Below are positions 7,807 to 16,319 of a stretch of DNA of 64,000 bases, piece by piece. The position numbers were made by a program, and so were the translations under genes. The first letter of the stretch is position 1. Each line of letters begins with the position of its first letter. The notes beneath the pieces are model-generated. The model saw only the letters and a program-made list of their open reading frames with translations, ran no database searches and was not told the DNA's origin. This stretch comes from JBAZWV01 sp041660225 (lineage in GTDB: Bacteria > Patescibacteriota > Patescibacteriia > 2-12-FULL-60-25). The stretch lies in the NCBI GenBank assembly GCA_041660225.1, contig JBAZWV010000001.1:1-64000 (forward strand). Direction: 5' to 3'.

Positions 7807-9114
7807 ATGAAAGAAACCTGGAAAAATACAAAGGTCCTTATCCTGGGCCTTGGCCAATATCCGAAAGGCAGCGGCATCTCCGCGGCTCTTTTTGCTGCAC
7901 TGTTGGGTGCGGATGTTCGTGTGACGGATCAAAAGACAGAGAAGGAACTTGCGGCGAACGTGAAGATGTTGAAAAAATTCAAAAACGTTTCATTCGTTCT
8001 CGGAAAACATCGTCTTGAAGATATCCGGTGGGCAGACATCATCATTCGCAATCCGCGCGTACGACCGTCATCGCCAGAGATGAAGGAAGCTGCGCGACTA
8101 GGAAAACGGATTGAATCCGATGTGTCTCTTTTTATGGCGCGTTGCACGTGTCCTGTTGTCGGAATTACCGGTACGCGCGGAAAGAGCACGACGACAACGC
8201 TTGTCTACGAAATGCTGAAAGCTTCTGGAAAGAAGGTTTGGCTTGGAGGAAACATTTTGATTTCACCACTAACGTTTCTTTCAAAAATACAACCGACGGA
8301 TATCGTCGTCCTTGAATTATCGAGTTGGTTGCTCGAAACAACGGGCGCCGTTGGACTCTCACCACAATACGCGCTCATAACGAATGTGATGCGTGATCAT
8401 TTGAACACCTACGACGGAATGGACGATTACGCCGAAGCGAAAGCACAAATTTTTCGACATCAAGACCAGAGCGGTGTTGTCGTATTGAATACGGATGACG
8501 AATACGGTCGGGAATGGATGAAGGAAGCGCCGGGGCGCGTGATTCCGTTCAATCGAAAAACGAAACGGGAAAAAGGAATCAAGATGCTTGGCGAACATAA
8601 CGAGTTAAATGTTTTGGCCGCGTCTCTTCTTGCTCGCGAAGCAGGAGCCAAGGCCTCCGCAATCAAAAAAGTTGCGAAGACATTTAAGGGGATTCCGGAT
8701 CGTCTTGAAGAGATTGCGATCAAGAAAGGAATCCGTTTTGTGAACGATACGACATCAACGACACCGGACGCGACGATTGCGGCCGTGAAAGCGCTTGCGC
8801 CAATTTCCAAAACGATTCGACTCATCGCCGGAGGAGCGGATAAAGAATTGGAATTTGATGAACTATCCAGGCTTTTAAAACAAAAGAAAGTCGCGGTGAC
8901 TCTTTTTGAAGGAACGGCGTTCGCAGCTTTTGCACGATCCTTGAAAAAGGCTGGCGTCCCGTTCGAGCGAGTAGGGTCGATGAAGGAAGCGCTGAAGACC
9001 CATCTCGCAAACGCCCAAAAAGGGGACACGGTCCTGCTTTCCCCCGGATGTGCCAGTTTCGGGCTTTTTACGAACGAATTTGAACGTGGGCGCCAGTTTC
9101 GGAACCTCATCTAG
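7807..9114 (+). CDS. murD: UDP-N-acetylmuramoylalanine--D-glutamate ligase MurD
   Basis: Adds D-Glu to UDP-MurNAc-L-Ala in the cytoplasm. The 435-residue protein has the N-terminal Rossmann segment VLILGLGQYPKGSG, the Mur ligase P-loop GTRGKSTTT (residues 122-130), the central NVMRDHLNTYDGMDDYAEAK and a C-terminal domain with RLIAGGADKELEF and LLSPGCASFGLF. Of the Mur ligases, the final motif and the early Rossmann domain fit MurD best. The ATG at 7807 follows the GT2 stop by 2 bases. Confidence 0.93.
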   Translation: MKETWKNTKVLILGLGQYPKGSGISAALFAALLGADVRVTDQKTEKELAANVKMLKKFKNVSFVLGKHRLEDIRWADIIIRNPRVRPSSPEMKEAARLGKRIESDVSLFMARCTCPVVGITGTRGKSTTTTLVYEMLKASGKKVWLGGNILISPLTFLSKIQPTDIVVLELSSWLLETTGAVGLSPQYALITNVMRDHLNTYDGMDDYAEAKAQIFRHQDQSGVVVLNTDDEYGREWMKEAPGRVIPFNRKTKREKGIKMLGEHNELNVLAASLLAREAGAKASAIKKVAKTFKGIPDRLEEIAIKKGIRFVNDTTSTTPDATIAAVKALAPISKTIRLIAGGADKELEFDELSRLLKQKKVAVTLFEGTAFAAFARSLKKAGVPFERVGSMKEALKTHLANAQKGDTVLLSPGCASFGLFTNEFERGRQFRNLI

Positions 9115-9120
9115 CACCCC

Positions 9121-9155
9121 TTGCCTCGTTAGCACTCTCTTTGGTACAGTGCTAA
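9121..9155 (+). promoter_or_regulatory. hrcA promoter with CIRCE operator
   Basis: CIRCE lies at 9129-9155: TTAGCACTC, 9-base spacer, CAGTGCTAA; one base differs from the consensus right arm GAGTGCTAA. A promoter TTGCCT (9121-9126), 18 bases, TACAGT (9145-9150) overlaps it, so bound HrcA would block RNA polymerase. The hrcA ATG at 9159 is 8 bases after the -10, predicting an essentially leaderless mRNA. Confidence 0.9.
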
Positions 9156-9158
9156 CCG

Positions 9159-9857
9159 ATGGAAGAACGCCTTAAACAACTCCTCCGCCTTGTGGTTGAG
9201 GATGTTACAAGCACCGGTGAGTCCGTCGGCTCGCAACGGTTGGTTGAAGATCATCGCCTCGATGTGAGTCCGGCGACGATCCGTAATTGGTTTGCCGAAC
9301 TCGAAGAGCTTGGATATCTCACACAGCCCCATACCTCGTCCGGTCGCGTACCGACGGAAAAAGGGTATCGTTTTTATCTCCAAGAGCTGATGCAAGAACG
9401 TTCGCTTCGACAGCGCGAACTCCAACAGCTTCAGCAGGCGGCACTCATGATCTCCGCATCGGCCAACCATGTGCGTCAGATGGCACGAGCGGTCGCGGAA
9501 CTCGCGGGAGAAGCCATCATCCACTCAGGGCAGAATCAGGAAGCATCAACGACAGGACTTTCAAATCTTTTGGGGAAACCGGAATTCGCCGCGCATGAAC
9601 GCGTGATGGGAATCGGCGCATCGCTGGATCGCGTCGACGAAATTATGACGAAGCTCCGCGCACAGCAGTTTGATGAACCGACAGCGCTCATTGGTCAGGA
9701 TTGCCCGTTCGGTGATGATTGCGGCTCGGTCTTCCTCACCCTCGAAGACGGAACGCTCCTCGGCATTGTTGGTCCGCTCCGCATGAACTATCCCAGAGGC
9801 TTCGCGCTCTTGCGCCAGGCAAAACGACTCTTAGAAGATTCAGATAAAACCGTATGA
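9159..9857 (+). CDS. hrcA: Heat-inducible transcription repressor HrcA (short form)
   Basis: Represses chaperone operons by binding CIRCE, with folding assisted by chaperones. The N-terminal winged helix is clear: GESVGSQRLVEDHRLDVSPATIRNWFAELEELGYLTQPHTSSGRVPTEKGYRFYL. At 232 residues it is about 100 shorter than the usual family length, the loss being in the dimerisation/GAF-like part. It stands directly behind a CIRCE site and heads the grpE-dnaK-dnaJ operon; its stop overlaps the grpE start (ATGA). Confidence 0.93.
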   Translation: MEERLKQLLRLVVEDVTSTGESVGSQRLVEDHRLDVSPATIRNWFAELEELGYLTQPHTSSGRVPTEKGYRFYLQELMQERSLRQRELQQLQQAALMISASANHVRQMARAVAELAGEAIIHSGQNQEASTTGLSNLLGKPEFAAHERVMGIGASLDRVDEIMTKLRAQQFDEPTALIGQDCPFGDDCGSVFLTLEDGTLLGIVGPLRMNYPRGFALLRQAKRLLEDSDKTV

Positions 9858-10360
9858 ACGACGAACAACACATAGACCCGACAGCATCGGAGGATGTCGA
9901 AACCATCAAGAAACAATCTGAAGAATATCTGGCCGGATGGAAACGAGCACAAGCGGACTACGCGAATTTGAAAAAAGAATCGGAACGAGAGAAGCAGGAG
10001 TTCGCGAAATACGCGAACGAACGATTGCTCGAATCGCTTCTGCCCGCCATCGACCAATACGAAACGGCGCTTTCGTTCACACCGGACCTCGTAGGACTTC
10101 CCGAAGACGAACAGAAGAAATTCAAGAACTGGATCATCGGCCTGCACGCCGTTCGCGCGCTGTGGGAATCGGCGTTCCAGGCAATCGGTCTCGAAAAAGT
10201 TGAAGGGACCGGAATGTTTGATCCGAATCTCCACGAAGCTGTCAGCGAAGAAGCGGGTGATGGAGAAGCGGGAAGAATCGTTCGAACGGTACAGGATGGA
10301 TGGAAACTTAACGGAAAATTGATCCGGCCTGCGAAGGTTGTAATCACAAAAGAATCATAA
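9854..10360 (+). CDS. grpE: Nucleotide exchange factor GrpE
   Basis: Releases ADP from DnaK. The 168-residue protein has the long N-terminal coiled coil (about residues 15-60, LAGWKRAQADYANLKKESEREK) and the C-terminal beta domain with GMFDPNLHEAVSEE and VRTVQDGWKLNGKLIRPAKVVI. The start is fixed by the ATGA overlap with hrcA; dnaK follows 5 bases after the stop. Confidence 0.97.
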   Translation: MNDEQHIDPTASEDVETIKKQSEEYLAGWKRAQADYANLKKESEREKQEFAKYANERLLESLLPAIDQYETALSFTPDLVGLPEDEQKKFKNWIIGLHAVRALWESAFQAIGLEKVEGTGMFDPNLHEAVSEEAGDGEAGRIVRTVQDGWKLNGKLIRPAKVVITKES

Positions 10361-10365
10361 ATACT

Positions 10366-12282
10366 ATGCCTAAAATTCTTGGAATCGATCTTGGAACGAC
10401 CAACTCGTGTATGGCCGTCGTTGAAGGTGGCCAGCCGAAAGTGCTGGAAAATACGGAAGGGGCTCGCACGACACCCTCCGTTGTTGCGATGAACAAAGGC
10501 GGCGAACGACTTGTCGGTCAGGTTGCGAAGCGACAAGCCGTCGTGAATCCGAAGAACACGCTGTTCTCGGTGAAGCGTCTCATCGGTCGCCGATTTGAAG
10601 ACGCAGAAGTGCAACGTGACGTGAAGTGGTTTCCGTTTGAAGTAAAACAGAGCGGGGATGGTTTGCGCGTGATGATGGGCGGCAAGGAATACGCTCCGGA
10701 AGAAATTTCTGCGATGGTTTTGCAGAAGCTCAAGACGGATGCGGAAGCGAAAATTGGAGAGAAGATTACGGAAGCGGTGATTACAGTCCCTGCGTATTTT
10801 GACGACTCGCAGCGCCAAGCAACAAAAGTTGCGGCAGAAATCGCAGGTCTTACAGTTCGTCGTATCATCAACGAGCCGACGGCCGCTGCTCTCGCGTACG
10901 GATTTGATCACAAGAAGGATGAAAAGATCGTTGTCTACGACCTTGGTGGCGGAACGTTTGACGTGTCCGTTCTCGAAATCGCATACGACGCAGCGACGGA
11001 GCAGAATACCGTCGAAGTTCGTGCCTCAAGCGGCGACACGCATTTGGGCGGGGACGACTTTGATCAGGTGATCATCTCGTGGATCGTCGATGAGTTTAAG
11101 AAAGAGGATGGGATTGATCTCTCGAAAGACAGCATCGCGCTTCAGCGTATTAAAGAAGCAGCGGAAAAAGCAAAGATCGAACTTTCGAGCGCGCAGGAAA
11201 CGGAAATCAACCAGCCGTTCATTACGATGGTTGAAAACGTGCCGCGCCACCTTGGACTTCGTCTGACGCGTGCGAAAATGGAAGAACTCGTGCACGATCT
11301 CGTGGAGAAGACACTTGCGCCGTGCAAAGTGGCTCTTGAGAAGGCTGGGATGAAGACGAGCGATATCAACGAAGTGATTCTCGTTGGTGGAATGACGCGC
11401 ATGCCGCTTGTGCAGCAGACGGTTGAAAAATTCTTTGGCAAGAAACCGAATGTGACGGTCAACCCGGACGAAGTTGTCGCGATCGGCGCAGCCGTCCAGG
11501 CCGGAAATCTTCAGGGTGACATCAAGGGCGAGCTCTTGCTCCTCGACGTGACGCCACTTTCACTCGGTCTCGAAACGCTCGGCGGCGTGATGACGAAACT
11601 CATCGAGAGCAACACGACGATTCCGACGTCGAAGTCACAAGTGTTTTCAACGGCGGCCGACAGTCAAACGTCCGTTGAAATCCACGTGTTGCAAGGCGAA
11701 CGTGAGATGGCAGAAGGAAACCGCTCACTTGGACGCTTTATGCTCCAAGGGATTCCGATGGCACCGCGTGGCGTTCCGCAAGTTGAAGTCACATTCGACA
11801 TCGACGCAAACGGCATCTTGTCCGTCAAAGCGAAAGACAAAGCCAGCGGAAAGGAACAACAGATCACGATCACCGCTTCGACGAATCTCGATAAGACCGA
11901 AGTCGAGCGCATGAAGAAAGAAGCAGAGGCGCACGCCGCGGATGATAAGAAGCGTCACGAATTGATCGAAGCGCGCAACATGGCCGAGTCCATGATCTAC
12001 ACGACCGAAAAGATGATGAGCGAAGCAAAGGACGTTGACGAAGCTGATCGCAAGGCAGTTGAAGAAAAAGTCGAAGCGTTGAAGAAGCTGAAAGATACGG
12101 AAGACATCGAGGGTATCAAGAAAGCCGGTGATGAACTCGCCACGGCTGCTCAAAAGATTGGCGAAGCGATGTACAAGAAACAGCAAAATGATGCGTCCAC
12201 AACACAGCCTCCGGGAGCGGAAGCCGGCTCAACGGACAACCCGCCGAAAGATGAAGCTCAAGAAGGAGAATTCAAACAATAA
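10366..12282 (+). CDS. dnaK: Chaperone DnaK (Hsp70)
   Basis: ATP-driven folding chaperone of 638 residues. It opens with the phosphate-binding GIDLGTTNSCMAVVEGG and has the further Hsp70 signatures VITVPAYFDDSQRQATK, VYDLGGGTFDVSVLEI and ILVGGMTRMPLVQQ. The linker LLLLDVTPLSLGLETLGG leads to the substrate domain, and the tail ends in an acidic EGEFKQ. Length and architecture are normal. It is the third gene of the CIRCE-controlled operon. Confidence 0.98.
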   Translation: MPKILGIDLGTTNSCMAVVEGGQPKVLENTEGARTTPSVVAMNKGGERLVGQVAKRQAVVNPKNTLFSVKRLIGRRFEDAEVQRDVKWFPFEVKQSGDGLRVMMGGKEYAPEEISAMVLQKLKTDAEAKIGEKITEAVITVPAYFDDSQRQATKVAAEIAGLTVRRIINEPTAAALAYGFDHKKDEKIVVYDLGGGTFDVSVLEIAYDAATEQNTVEVRASSGDTHLGGDDFDQVIISWIVDEFKKEDGIDLSKDSIALQRIKEAAEKAKIELSSAQETEINQPFITMVENVPRHLGLRLTRAKMEELVHDLVEKTLAPCKVALEKAGMKTSDINEVILVGGMTRMPLVQQTVEKFFGKKPNVTVNPDEVVAIGAAVQAGNLQGDIKGELLLLDVTPLSLGLETLGGVMTKLIESNTTIPTSKSQVFSTAADSQTSVEIHVLQGEREMAEGNRSLGRFMLQGIPMAPRGVPQVEVTFDIDANGILSVKAKDKASGKEQQITITASTNLDKTEVERMKKEAEAHAADDKKRHELIEARNMAESMIYTTEKMMSEAKDVDEADRKAVEEKVEALKKLKDTEDIEGIKKAGDELATAAQKIGEAMYKKQQNDASTTQPPGAEAGSTDNPPKDEAQEGEFKQ

Positions 12283-12294
12283 TCTTTTATCGAT

Positions 12295-12576
12295 ATGGAG
12301 GAAAACAAAGCCCCGCAACGTGCGCTGACGGTCAACGCTGATGGAAAGGATCTGAAGGGACGTTATGCGAATGCGTTCGTCGTGACGTCGCAAGAACGCG
12401 ATGTCGTGATCGATTTTATTTCATCGGTGAACGCGCATGGGCAGCAAACGGCTGCGCTTGTCTCACGCATGTTCTTGAATCGTTTCACGGTTGATGATCT
12501 CATCACCGCGCTGCAACAGAACAAGAAACAGTGGGAAGAGATGCGGTACGAGAAGAAGGATTTACCGAATGCCTAA
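12295..12576 (+). CDS. DUF3467-type small protein
   Basis: A 93-residue protein resembling the DUF3467 family: an extended beta-rich start (LTVNADGKDLKGRYANAFVVTSQERDVVIDFISSV) followed by a helix with SRMFLNRFTVDDLITAL. Function is unknown. It lies between dnaK and dnaJ and overlaps the dnaJ start by 8 bases, so it is made with the heat-shock chaperones. A role beside DnaK/DnaJ is inference from position only. Confidence 0.75.
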   Translation: MEENKAPQRALTVNADGKDLKGRYANAFVVTSQERDVVIDFISSVNAHGQQTAALVSRMFLNRFTVDDLITALQQNKKQWEEMRYEKKDLPNA

Positions 12577-13651
12577 AGACTACTACGCCATTTTGGGTGT
12601 TTCGAAGACGGCTTCGCCGGAAGAGATTAAGAAATCCTTCCGGCGTTTGGCGCACGAACATCATCCTGACAAAGGCGGGGATGCCCAGAAGTTTAAGGAT
12701 GCGAATGAGGCGTATCAGGTTTTGGGCGATAAAGAGAAACGTGCGCAGTACGACCAGTTTGGATCTGCAGCGTTTGAGAACGGGGGAATGGGCGGTCCGG
12801 GCGGATTTGGTGGGTTTGGCGGATTCAATCAGGGCGGGTTTAGTGTGAATATGGATGAGATGGGGGATCTCGGTGATGTCCTCGGCGGAATGTTTGGGTT
12901 TGGCGGGGGACGTGCAAAGCAGAATCGAGGAGCGAATATCGAGGTTGATGTGACGTTGGATTTTTTGGAGAGCGTGAAGGGGGTGGATAAAAAGATTCGC
13001 GTATACAAACATGACAGCTGTTCCGTCTGCAAAGGAAATGGTGCGGAACCAGGGACGAAACTTTCAAAATGTAAGACATGTGACGGAAAGGGTGCTGTAC
13101 AGCGATCGCAACGGACAATTTTTGGGACGGTTCAGATGAACGTGCCGTGTACGGAATGCGGCGGAAAAGGTGAAGCTCCGGAGTCACCCTGCAAGCACTG
13201 CAAAGGATCGGGAATTGAACGGCGTGAAAAAGAATTGGAAGTTCACATTCCTGCGGGAATTTCTGACGGAGAAGGGCTGCGAATCGACGGAGAAGGTGAG
13301 AATCCGGGACACGGAGGAAAATCCGGTGACTTGTTCGTGCGCATTCACGTCAAACAGCACTCGCTCTTCAATCGCGAAGGAAATGATATCCGCACGACGG
13401 TCGAAGTTCCGTTCAGCCTTCTTTCACTTGGGGGAACCGCAACGGTTGAGACGATTGATGGACCGGGGGAGCTTAAAATACCGGAAGGAACTTCTTCGGG
13501 TACCGTTTTCCGCCTCCGAGCGAAGGGCGTTCCGTTTTTGCGATCTAACGGACGGGGTGATCACTACGTCACCGTTCAACCGGAAGTAAAATCACGACCC
13601 ACGAAAGAACAACGGAAATTGCTCGAGGACTTGCGCAGCGCGGGACTGTGA
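12569..13651 (+). CDS. dnaJ: Chaperone DnaJ (Hsp40)
   Basis: Co-chaperone that delivers clients to DnaK and stimulates its ATPase. The J domain (residues 4-70) has HPD at 32-34 within HHPDKGGD, a wording more common in eukaryotic-type J proteins. A Gly/Phe-rich linker follows, then four zinc-binding repeats CSVCKGNG, CKTCDGKG, CTECGGKG, CKHCKGSG, and the C-terminal client domain. The ATG at 12569 gives a 360-residue protein starting MPKDYYAILG. It closes the hrcA operon. Confidence 0.97.
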   Translation: MPKDYYAILGVSKTASPEEIKKSFRRLAHEHHPDKGGDAQKFKDANEAYQVLGDKEKRAQYDQFGSAAFENGGMGGPGGFGGFGGFNQGGFSVNMDEMGDLGDVLGGMFGFGGGRAKQNRGANIEVDVTLDFLESVKGVDKKIRVYKHDSCSVCKGNGAEPGTKLSKCKTCDGKGAVQRSQRTIFGTVQMNVPCTECGGKGEAPESPCKHCKGSGIERREKELEVHIPAGISDGEGLRIDGEGENPGHGGKSGDLFVRIHVKQHSLFNREGNDIRTTVEVPFSLLSLGGTATVETIDGPGELKIPEGTSSGTVFRLRAKGVPFLRSNGRGDHYVTVQPEVKSRPTKEQRKLLEDLRSAGL

Positions 13652-13657
13652 TATACT
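13649..13657 (+). promoter_or_regulatory. Extended -10 promoter for the 13672 gene
   Basis: TGA followed by TATACT (13652-13657); the TGA is also the dnaJ stop codon. The start codon is 14 bases downstream. No good -35 box is evident, as expected for an extended -10 promoter. Confidence 0.55.
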
Positions 13658-13671
13658 GAGCCCATTGTTTT

Positions 13672-14217
13672 ATGGGCGGCGTCATCTCGTACCTCTCTTC
13701 CCTTAATTGGACGAATCCGACGTGGGATATTTTTATCCTCCTGTTCTTCGTCGTTGGCGCTTTGCTGTACGGACTTTCACTTGGACGAGATCGCGTCATT
13801 GTCATTCTTGTCGGGATCTACATGGCGCTTGCCGTCGTGACAAATGCTCCGGCACTGACATCACTGAACGTCGCGTTGAACCTGAACGATAATTACGTTC
13901 TTCGTATCAGCTTTTTCCTTGGCATCTTTGTTGTTGTCTTTTTTCTCTTGTCTCGCAGCGCGCTTCTCAAAACGATTGGACGCAGCGGCGCACCGGGATC
14001 GTGGTGGCAAACGATTATTTTCAGCATCATGCAAGTCGGTCTGCTTATGAGCGTTACGCTGAACTTTTTGCCGCGCGAGATGACGCAGGGTCTGACAGAA
14101 ATTACCAAGCAAATCTTCATGAGTGACGAAGGTCGCAGTGCGTGGCTTATTTTGCCCATCGCGTTCATGATCATCGCCCCGACGCATCACAAGGATCGCA
14201 ATATTCAGGACATCTAG
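13672..14217 (+). CDS. Conserved membrane protein of unknown function
   Basis: A 181-residue protein with four hydrophobic segments (about 18-37, 42-60, 80-98, 115-132) and a fifth near the end (155-170). The topology recalls CvpA-like proteins, but no diagnostic motif is seen. It has its own promoter after dnaJ and precedes an ECF sigma factor gene by 49 bases. Function not assigned. Confidence 0.65.
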   Translation: MGGVISYLSSLNWTNPTWDIFILLFFVVGALLYGLSLGRDRVIVILVGIYMALAVVTNAPALTSLNVALNLNDNYVLRISFFLGIFVVVFFLLSRSALLKTIGRSGAPGSWWQTIIFSIMQVGLLMSVTLNFLPREMTQGLTEITKQIFMSDEGRSAWLILPIAFMIIAPTHHKDRNIQDI

Positions 14218-14266
14218 CAGGAAGTAACAAAACCCGATACGGTCGGTATATAGGAGTTGTCCCAAC

Positions 14267-14758
14267 ATGGACCAACGAGATTTTCCGCAATTCTACCAGC
14301 GAAACGTGCAGCGGATCTATAAATTCCTGTATTACCGCGTGGGAGGAAATAAGGAGCTTGCGCAAGACCTCACGCAGGACGTTTTTTTGAAAGCATTTCA
14401 GGCGTTCGACCGATACGATGAAAAGATCAGTCAGTCCTCGTGGATTTATACGATCGCACGGAACCATTTGATCAACCAAATCGCAAAAAACAAACCGACC
14501 ATTGATCTAGAGGTTATTGAAAACACCATTTGGGATACGGATGATTGGGCAAAGCGGACAGAAATCCGTGACGACGAAAAACATCTTCTCGAAGCGATGA
14601 AGAGGCTGCCTCACGACGATGGAGAGCTTCTTCGGCGCAAACACCTTGAAGGATGGACCTTTGATGAACTTGCAGAACAGATGAATACGACGGCCGGCGC
14701 ACTCCGCGTCCGTTCGTCGCGAGCCATAAAGCAATTACGTACGATGCTGCGACCATAA
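14267..14758 (+). CDS. ECF-type RNA polymerase sigma factor
   Basis: A 163-residue sigma-70 family protein with only regions 2 and 4. Region 2 includes LAQDLTQDVFLKAFQAFDRYD and WIYTIARNHLINQIAKNK; region 4 has LLRRKHLEGWTFDELAEQMNTTAGALRVRSSRAIKQL. An AGGAG at 14252-14256 stands 10 bases before the ATG, and TATATA (14247-14252) could be a -10. The next gene starts directly after its stop and encodes the likely anti-sigma factor. Confidence 0.9.
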   Translation: MDQRDFPQFYQRNVQRIYKFLYYRVGGNKELAQDLTQDVFLKAFQAFDRYDEKISQSSWIYTIARNHLINQIAKNKPTIDLEVIENTIWDTDDWAKRTEIRDDEKHLLEAMKRLPHDDGELLRRKHLEGWTFDELAEQMNTTAGALRVRSSRAIKQLRTMLRP

Positions 14759-15535
14759 ATGAATATGTTTAACTTCCAACTGGAACGAAAACTGAAGAAG
14801 CTCTCACGCCATGCCGAACCGGATCGCGCGTTTGTGGCTGCACTAGAGAATAAAATTCTCGGACAGATTCCGCGACCTATTCGGATTCCGGCTTGGAAGT
14901 TCGCGATGGGATCGCTCACCGCGATCACGTTGATGCTTTCCGGAACTGGTGTGTATGCATACTCTTCTGATGAAGTGCTACCGGATCACCTGCTCTATCC
15001 TCTCCGCGAGACGGTTGAGAATGTGGAAGCGTCACTCGCGTTTACGCCTGCGTTGAAAGCAAGCGTACGACTCCGACTTGCGAAGCGACGCCTGCGAGAA
15101 CAGTTTCTTGTTCAGGCGAAAGGAAAAGCGATCCAACCGGAGCAAACGGTTCGCTTCGTGCAAAGTGTTGAACGTGCGATCGAAGCTGGTGATGCCCTTC
15201 CGTCTGCACAACAGGCGCGACTCGATCGGATGGCAGCCCGTCTTGAGGCAGCGATTGTTGCGACGTCCGGAACACGTCCGTTTCCGGTAGAGGAACAGGT
15301 ACAAAAACTGGAACAACGCATTCAACAACTGCCCGAAGTGCGTCGAAAGGAATATCGAAAGATTATCGAACAACGAATTGAAGAGCGGATAGAAGAACGA
15401 AAAGAGCAGATCCAGCTACAAGCACCGATCCGTACACGCATTCGTCAACAAATTCTGCCTCTTATTGAACCGACACGGGCGACATCAACGCAAACAACAA
15501 CAACAACAACACAGCTGATACGACCGATCCGCTAA
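14759..15535 (+). CDS. Probable anti-sigma factor with DUF5667-like extracytoplasmic domain
   Basis: 258 residues: a short cytoplasmic part (1-45), one membrane helix (about 46-68, FAMGSLTAITLMLSGTGVYAY), and an outside domain starting DEVLPDHLLYPLRETVENVEASLAF, the DUF5667 pattern found in actinobacterial and CPR proteins. A long charged helical region (residues 100-225) and a Thr/Gln-rich tail follow. It starts at the base after the sigma factor stop, so the two are coupled; the anti-sigma role is inferred from this pairing. Confidence 0.72.
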   Translation: MNMFNFQLERKLKKLSRHAEPDRAFVAALENKILGQIPRPIRIPAWKFAMGSLTAITLMLSGTGVYAYSSDEVLPDHLLYPLRETVENVEASLAFTPALKASVRLRLAKRRLREQFLVQAKGKAIQPEQTVRFVQSVERAIEAGDALPSAQQARLDRMAARLEAAIVATSGTRPFPVEEQVQKLEQRIQQLPEVRRKEYRKIIEQRIEERIEERKEQIQLQAPIRTRIRQQILPLIEPTRATSTQTTTTTTQLIRPIR

Positions 15536-15539
15536 CTGT

Positions 15540-16127
15540 TTATTGCGTTACGACAATCTCGCTCGCGGTCATCGATTCCGCGCCGATGATATTTTCTTCT
15601 ACGGTTGTGACACGAACCATGTCACCTGTCTTGATATCCGCAAGTCGAATGGCTGTTTTGATGGTAGGGGAAGGAGGTCCGACGCTCTCATCTGGTTCTG
15701 ACGCGTCATAGGCAGCCTGTTCTTTGGTGAAGACGTCTACTTCTTTTGGAGTCTCGCGATAAAACTTCGTATTTTCTGTGATGAGGACTTCGCGTCGATC
15801 GGAAATACCACTGATCTCGGAATCGATTGCCAGATTCTTTTGCATGACCAAAAGCTTTGATGCGCTCGCGTCCTCGACAGGACCGCTCAACACATTGGTG
15901 CGATCGGAGGCTGCAAGAAGCGCACCCGCTTCATATTTATTCTGCGCAGAGTCAAATCCGGCTTTATATGCGGCGATGACCGTATCATCATTCGTCGTTA
16001 CTCCGCCCGGAAGGACGAGTTTCTCTGTATTCGTGAACGCGTTGAGCGCTACGAGGATGAGAGCGGTACATACGATCGCGACACAGAGGACAACCAATAT
16101 ATATCGGCTGTAAGAGCGAGTTTCCAT
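15540..16127 (-). CDS. Membrane-anchored secreted protein of unknown function
   Basis: About 195 residues from the ATG at 16127 (METRSYSRY). One N-terminal helix (about 10-32) works as signal anchor; the rest is outside, with a helical middle and a beta-rich end (IKTGDMVRVTTVEENIIGAESMTASEIVV) resembling small OB-like or DUF5666-type domains. An upstream in-frame start at 16199 would add a stretch lacking signal-peptide character and is rejected. It is transcribed leftward, convergent with the sigma/anti-sigma pair. Confidence 0.65.
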   Translation of the reverse strand: METRSYSRYILVVLCVAIVCTALILVALNAFTNTEKLVLPGGVTTNDDTVIAAYKAGFDSAQNKYEAGALLAASDRTNVLSGPVEDASASKLLVMQKNLAIDSEISGISDRREVLITENTKFYRETPKEVDVFTKEQAAYDASEPDESVGPPSPTIKTAIRLADIKTGDMVRVTTVEENIIGAESMTASEIVVTQ

Positions 16128-16205
16128 ATGGAACAGATTATAGCATATTTCTGCAGAGATCTGCGAAAAAGATAAGAAGAATCTAAAAATAAGTGCCAAG
16201 AATAC

Positions 16206-16234
16206 TTGACATTTTTCTGTTTTTTTGTTATAAG
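16206..16234 (+). promoter_or_regulatory. Strong promoter of the 16320 lipoprotein gene
   Basis: TTGACA (16206-16211), 17-base spacer, TATAAG (16229-16234), with TGT before the -10. This is among the best sigma-70 matches in the window. The leader is about 80 bases and can fold (AAGGAAC at 16250-16256 with GTTCCTT at 16289-16295, enclosing GCGGA/TCCGC at 16266-16278). Confidence 0.8.
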
Positions 16235-16319
16235 TGCGCTATCCTGTACAAGGAACCGGGTCTTAGCGGATGTTCCGCGGACACGTGAGTTCCTTCACAA
16301 TTCAGTTGCAGAGGTTAAC

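Noticed and set aside
9958..10911. A 317-codon minus-strand frame opposite grpE and dnaK, and similar long antisense frames (8460-9110, 63119-63940)
   Set aside because: All lie exactly opposite strongly conserved genes, and their products lack domains and have odd composition (Arg/Phe/Asp-rich). They are shadows of coding bias.
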